A stretch of 64,000 bases of DNA from Fomes fomentarius (lineage: Eukaryota; Basidiomycota; Agaricomycetes; Polyporales; Polyporaceae), in assembly GCA_022606135.1 (NCBI GenBank), contig JABYQN010000018.1, positions 124,001 to 188,000 on the forward strand, given 5' to 3'. Shown one piece after another: positions 55,946 through 64,000 of the stretch. The translations under genes and the position numbers were made by a program. Each line of letters starts with the position of its first letter. The stretch's first letter is position 1. The notes under the pieces are model-generated. The model searched no databases, was not told the DNA's origin, and saw nothing but the letters and a program-made list of their open reading frames with translations.

Positions 55946-57497
55946 AAGTGCACAGGAGATGCAAAAGACATATGTATTGCGGAGAAAGCAAACCAGAAGG
56001 TGCACTTTCAACATGGCCAACTGAACACTTATGCCTCTACACCATCATGACGTAGTATACGGACGATGGGCACTCACCTGATCATCGTCGAGCATACTAC
56101 TGCCCGAATATATTCTGCATTGACCACAGAGAGCTGCTGAAGGGAAGCATTACTGCTGAGCGGCTGAACCCATACCAATACTGTAAATCAGAACCCTGCA
56201 ACCTCTCCTACTAGCTGAGAGAGGGATAGGAAGTGCATTTCTGGGGCATGGAGGAGTCATCGAGGTCCTGGAGTCTCTGTTCTCGCCCGTGCCGCAACAC
56301 TGTGAGTTCCCACTCTCGCTCATCGTCCCACAGCGCTCCATAATATTTATAACTCTATTCTTGCTGATCAGCCAAATTTGCAAGCCATCCCTTACTGCCA
56401 ACAAGCACCAAAAAACTAGGAACTCAACCGTGTTGAACTTCTGGACTACCAGCTGTGCTCGGACTAGAGTTGTGTACACTTGTTTATGGTCATATGATTA
56501 GATAGGCTGTGTTCCTTCTTACCATATACAGTTTTCTTTATTCTCCTACTGTACTTTCCCATGACCATATGGTTACTGTGCATTCCTGTGCATACCAGTG
56601 TGTTCTACACGGCCAACCGTTGCATTGCATGTAGACTCAGATTGTATTTTGAGTGATGGGCTTAAGCCGGCCGGATAGGCGTGGTCTAAAAAGATATGAG
56701 CCAGGGAGACCATGTGTAGTCTGGGGATAAACAATGTTCAGGGCTTAAGCAGCGCCTCAGTGTGACCAGAGTTAAGCCCAGCACATCGGGCGTTGGGCGC
56801 TTGTATACCCAATTTGGTATCAGCCGCCACTGGAAGCCACCGTTTGTATGCACTCCTCCTACTTATCTTCTCCGCACGCACCCAACATGCAATCAAATGG
56901 TACATTACTTGATGTAACATAGTACAAATACTAAAGGGCTTCCAGACAATATGTGGGAACCGATTCCCGACAGCCTCGATTCAAAAGGACAACTACTTCG
57001 GAGATGCAAGGTATGCACTTAAGGATAGCAAGGGCCATCCTACAGAGTGAAGGTTCCATCACGGAACTGGGCTCCTCCATCGAAGCATTCTCGAATGACA
57101 CCTTTAAGGTGCAATATCTGGTGATCCCACATCTATGGATGCCCAACATCAAGCACAACGTGACTTGATAGAAGATGCGACGGACGTTACTGGTCGCTTC
57201 TGAATCTCTCGCGGGGCCTACTCTCCCGCCTGTTTCACTGGCTACCGTGTGTTCAATACTATCCCAACCAGCTGCCATATATGTTGGTGTGCATCATGTT
57301 TTGGCCCTTTTGGGGCCACGCCGCCTGTTGCCATCACACTATGTGCACTGCCCAAGTCTTAAGAAATCCCGTTGTGAAAGCCACGAGATTTCTTGGTGTG
57401 GTCTTAACTTTCCTTGCTACTTTAAGCAATTGAGAGAAAGTTAAGAGCATCCCAAAAGATCCTATGCCCGTTGCGGGGCGGATTCCCTGGCCATGGA
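55946..57497. other. AT-rich gene-free region
   Basis: No supported gene. 57290-57480 contains sequence related to the ends of the following MITE-like element (for example CACGAGATTTCTTGGTGTGGTCTTA), suggesting older nested copies. Confidence 0.4.
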
Positions 57498-58020
57498 CAC
57501 TACGTGCATGAGCCCAAAGGTTGTGTTGGGATAGGCATGGGAAATCTCGGGGCGGTCTTACCTTCCCCAGAAAATTGACCTTTGGGGAAAGGTTGAATTC
57601 CACTATTATATGCAGCGCCTTTCACAGGGAGTGAAAGGAAACCTATAACATCATTGATTACAGGGCCGGAAAGTATCACTTTCCCATCACTTTCCTGTGC
57701 TTGACCCAATATGGGTCGGTGGCAGCATTGAGAAAGGTTATGTTTTGCACCAAAGGACTCTGAGACAAACTTACCCGAGTTGGGAAAGTGTACCTTTTGC
57801 ATCAGGCATCAGATCACCACGGTTTTTTCTGACTTTGTCATGCATTTCCCCCCGTGCCCTGTCCGGTGTGAAAGGTTGCCAAACCTGCTCATGGAAAACC
57901 ATCGGCAAACTGTTGGGATAGTTTACCTTTCCCGTGAGAATATGATTTTGGGTAAGGTAAGACCGCCCCGAGATTTCCCATGCCTATCACAACACAACCT
58001 TCGGGCCTGTGCATGTAGTG
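57498..58020. mobile_element. MITE-like element with about 70-bp terminal inverted repeats
   Basis: 57498-57567 and 57951-58020 are inverted copies with a handful of mismatches (shared GATAGGCATGGGAAATCTCG and GGGCGGTCTTACCTT). The 523-bp unit has no transposase ORF. Its interior repeats GGGAAAGGT/GGGAAAGTG motifs in both orientations. I saw no certain target duplication. Confidence 0.7.
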
Positions 58021-59972
58021 GGACTGAACTTGAAGCTTGCTGCCAAAAATGGGAATTCCGGGCGCCAAACATCAGTCGCTCTTTTTTCTCTCGCCCTCAT
58101 CGTCCAGTCATCGTCAACCAGCGGCCGACAAGCCTTGCTCGAGTCTATCCCTAGTCTCTGCTATTTGCCCACCTTTACTCTGGTCAGCTCCAGCGCTGTT
58201 ATAGTTATCCGTTGCTGGACACCTGCTCGACACTGAACTCCGAGTCTGCAAACAAGCCCCACTCGTTATCACCGACAACTGGACAAGCATGTAGGTCCAC
58301 AGCTCTCGCCATACTCAGGTTGTTATACAGCACTCAGGAGTCATGTCTGTGAGTGAGTTTCACATGTATTCTCCCAACGTCCGCAAAGACATGTCACCAT
58401 CCGGCTCTTCCGCCCTCTCAAGGATATATTAGATTATTGTCAGCCCCCGAACTGAGAGAGGAGGAATCATGAACACACTATGAATCGGACTTATGTGAGT
58501 CACTCTGTTTATTCATCGAACCTCGGCCTAAAGAATCAATATTAGGCAGACTTGACACTATTGGCCAACAACGATCTGTGAGTCTATCGTTCGTCCCAGT
58601 ATATATCCGACCAGTTGTGCTGAATACACTTACCATCAACAGATCAACTAGCTCATCGAAGAGGATAATGTCACGGCAATCGCAAGTATGTGTCCAAATT
58701 GATTGCCTATATATTATGAAAACTTATTGTGCCTTCTCCCTTCATGCTCAGGTCGCATAGCTCTGCCAAATTGGTATGTTTTATCAACCTCTATGACACT
58801 TATGCATCACCATTGACTCCATACTTCATAGTCACGTTTCCGACGCCGCAGTGCTCGACTATGGTGCTCACGCAGCAAACCCGAACATATTTGTGCACCA
58901 CATCGGTACGTATATACACCTTACAGGAACACTTCGAGGCGGCTGGACGCAAGGCTCGGGCTAAGCTCTAGTGTTGCAACGATGCTTTCGCCCAAGAAGC
59001 CAGGCGGCAGAGGGCCAAGGGCCGGTGGACGACTGAACAGAGTGGTGTGATGAGGAGGAACCTTTCGATACTGATATCCCTTTGTATGCTTGTCTCTTGC
59101 CTCCATACAATTCTTATTATTGTTCTTCCTCTCGCAAATGGTCCTTAGTATGGTATGATGAGGTGTGCGGTGTAATACGGGGCGTGCAACCAGTGCTGCG
59201 CAGGAGGAGACGACGGGCGGGGAGCGCCGAGTTCCACATGACGCCATACAAATCTGATCTTGGGGTTGGATGTGCGATGCAACCCTGGCTTAAGCACGTC
59301 TGGCTTAACCCAGGCAACCCTCTGACAAAAACTCACCAGGGCTAACCTACACTAATCCCCAGCACTCTTGTCGGTCACATAAGCCTGGGCTTGTAGGATA
59401 TCCTGCCTGTGTACACTGCACCAGACTCTTCCAGACCTTATGTCTGACTCATGCTATGACTGTATCTGACTCATACGCCGATACGAACTATGACTCATTG
59501 TCTTATGGCTACATGTGACTGCTTCATTTGCTGACTCATGGACTCATCCCTCATGCATATAAGCAGTCCCTTCTTCCCCCTCTGCTCTTCAGTCATTCGC
59601 TCACTGACTGAAAAGTAAGTCCCTTACATACATATGCTCTAGTACTACCTCTTACTGACTTAGTACTTGTAGTCTCTCTTTGTTGTGACTTACAGGTACT
59701 TCACTATGCAATATAGTCATTCGCTCACTGACTGAAGATCTCTCTTTGTTGTGACTTACAGTTGCTCCTCGCCTTACAGGTTCAGAGTTCATCAAACAGC
59801 TTATTCCAGTGCCAGTTCCAAGGCGCGAACCAGAAGACGTTGGTCGGCAGCCTCGCACTCGGAGCTGCACTGCAGAAAAAGCAGTTTTGCACTGAGACCC
59901 CTGAGACCCCTGAGGGCACTGACCACGTTTGATAAAATTTTGGATCAGCTTGTAGCACGACAGGCAGCACCC
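58021..59972. other. Gene-free region with short tandem motifs
   Basis: No gene supported. 59430-59560 repeats (A/T)TGACTCAT-like octamers (ACTCATGCTATGACTG, CTGACTCATACG, CTGACTCATGGACTCATC), giving several AP-1/Gcn4-like TGACTCA sites. 59600-59770 repeats CTCACTGACTGAA and CTCTCTTTGTTGTGACTTAC twice each. Confidence 0.45.
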
Positions 59973-60424
59973 TAGATACAGCAGCTGTAAATGATGGAAA
60001 TATCTCCGCCGAAGGTGGCCTTTGGCCGTCATTTTTGCCTCATTCCCAGTCTTAAAATAGGTGACATTTACCAGAAATTCAGACGCCCTTCCCTTTCGCC
60101 GGAGAGGTCGCCTTTTGTGGGGTAAACCAGAACGGACAAAAATTTTACCTGAAGCTCACCTTCGCCTATCATGTGCCATAACACATGATAGGCAAAGGTG
60201 AGCTTCTGGGAACATTTGCGGCACATGATAGGTGAAGGTGAGCTTCAGGTAAAATTTTTGTCCGTTCTGGTTTACCCCACAAAAGGCGACCTCTCCGGCG
60301 AAAGGGAAGGGCGTCTGAATTTCTGGTAAATGTCACCTATTTTAAGACTGGGAATGAGGCAAAAATGACGGCCAAAGGCCACCTTCGGCGGAGATATTTC
60401 CATCAATTACAGCTGCTGTATCTA
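59973..60424. repeat. Foldback element with two 205-bp arms
   Basis: 59973-60177 and 60220-60424 are inverted copies of exactly 205 bp with about two mismatches, around a 42-bp centre that itself contains smaller inverted copies of CACATGATAGG. Weaker similarity continues about 18 bp outward (GACAGGCAGCACC versus its partner). Both arms encode the same outward-facing peptide start, MTAKGHLRRRYFH. This is a strong cruciform/hairpin former. Confidence 0.9.
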
Positions 60425-60830
60425 CGGCGCTGCCCGTCATGTGGAATCACTTCTACCCAACTGTTTCCCTTTGGAATTGATGAATACACTCATGTAGATG
60501 ATCATTCAACATATGGACATGAGATTTTGTGGCTTCAATGTTTTCTGAATAATAGAAAAAGCCAACATGTCACATAGGTCCAGTAAGTATAAAGTGCCTA
60601 TTTGTTTCATATCTAATGGTCTGTTTGATTTCAAACTTCACATATAGGTCGATCAACATATTTATATTATGATATGACCATTCATATGCATGTACATAGA
60701 GTAGGTGGATGTAAACTAGTGTGTTTGGAATTGCAGGAGGATATAGCACAGCCACTCCTGAGGCCGCCATCACTGAGCGCTACTGATGGCCGCTGAGAGC
60801 ACTGCCTCAGGGCTCTCAGTACAATTGCAG
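60425..60830. other. AT-rich spacer
   Basis: Apart from the short continuation of the plus-strand ORF from the foldback (to 60577), nothing is recognised. Confidence 0.4.
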
Positions 60831-61491
60831 GTCTTCTGATGCAGGCACCATCCCCTTTGGCCATGCAGAAGCCCTCAACCCGCTCGGCTCCTGCACTGCA
60901 AACCCCGATGGACCCATCGCAGATGGCACACAGCTCACAGACATCACGCAGGATCCTGGTCTGAAGAACATCTCTGGTTCCTCTAGTGCCCCTTCGAAGT
61001 CATCCACCAGCGAGCCGCAGAAGACCAGCTCAGCGCCTGCGGCTGCGAGCACCACAGAAGCCACGGTGACGAGCACTGAGGTATCAGCTGCCCCTCCTGC
61101 TGAGACGAGTAGCGCCTCGTCGAGCTCCAGTTCATCAAACTTCCGGCTTTAGAATGCCCTCGATGCACAGAAGCTGAACGCGCAGTTCCAGATGCTCACC
61201 ACCGACTCGTCTTGCTCAGGTACGTTTGCAACAAGCGATACCTGATTGGCCATTGATCATGAAACCAAAGTGAGCATTTGTGCAGCGGGCGACCAGGCAT
61301 GCATTGACAGCGGCTTCGCAATGTGGGTCACGGGCGAGTTCGTCAACATGGGCTGTGCTGCGCCGACGAAGTGCTTCGCGCTTCCGCTCGTCAACAAGGC
61401 AGGCACGTCGCTCACATGCACGATGGAGGATGATGCGCTTGTGTGCATCACTGCGCCGGGTGCCACTGGTGGCCTCACCAGCAGCGACTGA
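60831..61491 (+). pseudogene. CBM19-like secreted-protein 3' fragment with a nonsense codon
   Basis: After an acceptor AG at 60830 the frame reads AGTIPFGHAEALNPLGSCTA and DGPIADGTQLTDITQDPGLK, a long Ser/Thr/Ala linker, then NALDAQKLNAQFQMLTTDSS. A 66-bp intron (61220-61285) joins CS to AGDQACIDSGFA, and the domain ends NMGCAAPTKCFALPLVNKAG with TGA at 61489-61491. This resembles a small Cys-rich domain of agaricomycete secreted proteins similar to the chitin-binding CBM19 module. TAG at 61150-61152 interrupts the frame just before NALDAQK, where I expect CAG. The family usually has FAQC; here FAMW loses one Cys. Upstream exons, including a signal peptide, are missing. Confidence 0.6.
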
Positions 61492-62421
61492 GTGGATTTC
61501 TGGAGGTCAAATTTGTGCAGCGAGACTGGGCGTTGCAGGATGTGAGCTCTGGAGCCATGTCCTATGGTATCTTATCCATTCCATTATGGGTTGTATCTGT
61601 CTCCCTACCTCTTGTATCGATAGCTTGTCCGGGGTCCATGCTTACGATACCTGCTCTGTTACCTTTTATTTTATTTTTTAGAATCCTTGTTTATTGCCCT
61701 GGAGGGCAGGGCCCTATGGTAGCCAAGACACCACATATTGACAGACTGCGTGCACTAGGCGTAGAGGGAGGTTCTCAGAACATAGGTAGGGGAGTGGAGA
61801 GTGAGACCACGGCGTTTGCGGGAGCCATTAGCTTGGTAATCGTAAGGTATAGTGTGAGAGGGAAGCGAGACTGAGAGAGCGAGGCGGAGAGAGACGATAT
61901 GTACAGTAAATGAATGTAAGGCATTGTATGCTTTGCATGTGCACGCTCGGTGTGAGGGGCAGGCGTCGATGGTAGATGTTGATGTGGTGGGGTCACTGAC
62001 AGGATGGGGACCTTTTAAACTCACAGGTTCAAGTCAGGACACCACAGCGACGGGTTATGTGTGGGCACCCCGCCGCCTTCGCACGGGGCATCCTACCCCC
62101 CAAGTGGGCTGTGCAAGTCATATGACCTCTGCCAAGGGGCATGTGTGTGGGGGAAGGGGGGAAGTGCTGCCGGCTGAGCGTTGGCAGCCACTTGTGGTGG
62201 GAGGTCCTGGGCGCATGGCGCGGGCGTGCACCCGCATGGCTTCAGCGAGCGTGAGGCATGCTGTATTGGGTAGCCACCCGGCATGGAGCATCGGGGAGGA
62301 AGGGGGCGGGCATTGGATGTTGTGCCACCATCGTGAGTGTCAGATAATTGTGTCATGCGAGTCTAGAGGGGGAGAGAGTCAGCCAAGTCATGCCTGAAGA
62401 ACAACCGGGTGAAAAGGGGGA
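61492..62421. other. Gene-free region
   Basis: No gene supported. 61560-61700 looks like a 3' untranslated region of the fragment upstream. Open frames at 61924-62397 lack motifs. Confidence 0.4.
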
Positions 62422-62958
62422 CTAATCCTCTTCCTCATCGGCAGGGAGATCAGGCAGGGAACCAAAGACTTGTCTAAACCTGCCCGTGGCGTTAATGTAA
62501 GCGAAGAGAGGGCACAGAGCGTCATCGGAGTTCAGCAGGACCGAGAGCTTCCATCCAGAGTATCCAAGTGGCCTGAAATGGACTGCCCAGTGCAGCACGT
62601 ATGTCGGGCAGTTAAGGAGAAAGTGCCGCACGGTCTCTGGCGCTTCACGGCACATCGGGCAGGTGGTTGTGAGGGCCTTCCCAATATGCTCAAAATACGT
62701 CTGCAGTGGTACATGACCTGTGCGAAGCTGAAGGAGTAGGTTAGCATGTCGGCGGGTCAGGCGAGCCATATGCTCAGCATATTTCCGGGAAGGTAGCTCC
62801 TTGTCAATTTCCACCATTCTAAGTCCACGTCTTGATGTTCACCATCTGTCCGATGCACGGCAGTTGAGCTCCTGGGCAAAGTTTTGGCGCGCTCTGGAAA
62901 TGCTGAGGGGGAGCAGGCGACGCAGCTCCTTTGGGGCTCAGTTACTTACCACATTGTG
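62422..62958 (-). mobile_element. LINE (non-LTR retrotransposon) ORF2 C-terminal fragment
   Basis: The frame reads LRRLLPLSISRARQNFAQEL then CRASDRW, a TGA stop (62839-62841), and GLRMVEIDKELPSRKYAEHM, LTRRHANLLLQLRTGHVPLQ and TCPMCREAPETVRHFLLNCP. This is the C-terminal region after the reverse transcriptase/RNase H in fungal LINEs, with its zinc-knuckle-like C-x2-C..H-x4-C. The reverse transcriptase itself is absent. The copy is 5'- truncated, as is usual for LINEs, and carries at least one nonsense mutation. It ends near 62422 with an acidic DEEED tail. Confidence 0.8.
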
Positions 62959-63115
62959 TTCTTGTAGGCATAGCATCTCAATCCAACGCAGTCGTGTCTC
63001 TTGTCTTGATTCAATTATCCGGATTGGGCAGGTGTACATATGTATTAGCCTGTGCTAGTCGGCCAGTCAAACACCAAGTGTCATTCGTTCTCTCTCTTGT
63101 CTCTTGTAGTGGTAC

Positions 63116-63434
63116 CCTGCAGCTCACCTCTATCATTATGAGCAATGATGTTGTATCCCTTTGGAAGGTAAGTGACTTGAGTGACCCCTCCGAGTCAGTT
63201 CCTTCTTGAGGCCAGCATGGAATCTGTACTAGTAGGGAAGTGGGTGCATATGGTGAGTGTAGTTAGTCGCAATGCGCACATTCACTGGCTATGTTCTGCT
63301 AACTTTTACTTCAGCCTGGGGAATTCGAGAAGGGTAAACTCAGTAGTAAAAACGTGCAAACTTTGAAAGGACTTTTGGGGCAGCGTTGGAGAGACACATG
63401 GCCTGCAGAAGGTGCTGGGGAACTTGTCGGATGA
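63116..63434 (+). CDS. Possible multi-exon fragment, unrecognised
   Basis: Short exon-like pieces with good GT-AG borders read TLQLTSIIMSNDVVSLWK, ASMESVLVGKWVHM and, after a ~62-bp intron, PGEFEKGKLSSKNVQTLKGL then LGQRWRDTWPAEGAGELVG with a stop at 63432-63434. It may be the end of a small gene or a scrap of a repeat. Family unknown. Confidence 0.3.
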
Positions 63435-63844
63435 TGTGGCTGTGCAGGACAGCACGCCAATCAGCACAAGCATTTGGATGCTCTCACTGTCTGCCAACAT
63501 GCATTTGTTCTCGAGAGTCAACATAGGCCTTGTTATAGATGTATATGGGTGGGCACATACTGATGGATTGTACTTCTTCTCTCCACAGTCATCCGTTTCC
63601 AGCACGGAGGGACCTGGAACGCCATCGCCGACGACGACCGCCGGCGGACAACGCCTTGACCCTCAAATAAAGGGATGTCGCTAAGCCAGCGGCCAAAGCT
63701 CTGCGAGCCAGTTACCCTCTTGTTTATGCACTCACTGCCTCCAAGGTTGCCACTCTGACACCGTGTCCCCCAGTCACGACCGCTTCACGGACCGCGCCGC
63801 CTTAAGGTCTAAGTAGGTCCTGGTGTATACACATTTCCTTCCCA

Positions 63845-64000
63845 ACCACCATCTCCTCCAGGACAACCTCGCCCAAGCTGCATACTTCCTCGTTCATGTA
63901 TCTATCGGTGCTGTCACACTCATTTACTATGATTATGGACACAACGCAATGGGCACATTCGCGTTCATCCTGTTACAACCAGGCTCAGCGCCTGCTGGTG
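63845..64000 (+). CDS. Possible coding exon running off the right edge
   Basis: One frame stays open to the window end, reading DNLAQAAYFLVHVSIGAVTL then YDYGHNAMGTFAFIL. It is hydrophobic enough for a membrane helix, but too short to assign. No start codon is supported within the window. Confidence 0.3.

Overview
The window looks like nuclear DNA of an agaricomycete (mushroom-forming basidiomycete), most likely a polypore-type wood fungus. Genes are split by many short introns of about 45-75 bp with GT/GC donors and AG acceptors. The recognisable products (AROM pentafunctional enzyme, Yor1-like ABCC exporter, PuuE-like polysaccharide deacetylase, GABA-type permease, Zn2Cys6 regulator, UPF1-like helicase, CBM19-like secreted protein) fit that group. 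The order-level placement is inference. There are no rRNA genes, no complete tRNA genes and no CRISPR arrays.

The region mixes intact genes with ruins. Six genes splice in phase from start to stop by hand: a coiled-coil RING-finger protein (3728-5083, minus), an SF1 helicase of 790 residues (23907-26794, plus), an unrecognised 582-residue AT-hook protein (30115-32252, minus), a 688-residue Zn2Cys6 transcription factor (35666-38409, plus), a Ser/Pro-rich protein (43773-45178, plus) and a coiled-coil protein (48657-49466, minus). Because these are clean, the frameshifts, deletions and stops in neighbouring genes are probably real decay and not poor sequence. The broken genes are AROM (1-3145), an ABCC transporter (5508-9312), a polysaccharide deacetylase missing both ends (15997-17475), an amino-acid permease (18094-20300), a phosphatidylserine decarboxylase C2 fragment (22701-23222), an ABCB NBD fragment (38800-39110), a MOV10-like helicase fragment (46706-47196), a C2H2 protein (50156-50957), a CBM19-like fragment (60831-61491) and a LINE 3' end (62422-62958).

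Layout: 1-9.8 kb holds AROM ruin, RING gene and ABCC ruin. 9.8-16 kb is gene-poor, with an inverted-repeat element and a decayed tandem array. 16-26.8 kb is a run of enzyme and transporter genes, mostly damaged, ending in the intact helicase. 27-34.7 kb contains a 6.3-kb structure: two 1,149-bp, nearly identical inverted arms around a single intact AT-hook gene. 35.6-51.6 kb alternates intact genes and fragments. From about 51.7 kb the sequence looks more AT-rich and is dominated by repeats: a 2,031-bp TIR element with TA flanks, a MITE-like element, a foldback element with mirror-image ORFs, and LINE remains. The right edge cuts through possible coding sequence.

The best candidate for something undescribed is the AT-hook gene between the long inverted arms (28454-34729). 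I could not recognise its family. It could be the gene of an unknown mobile element or a host gene caught in an inverted duplication.
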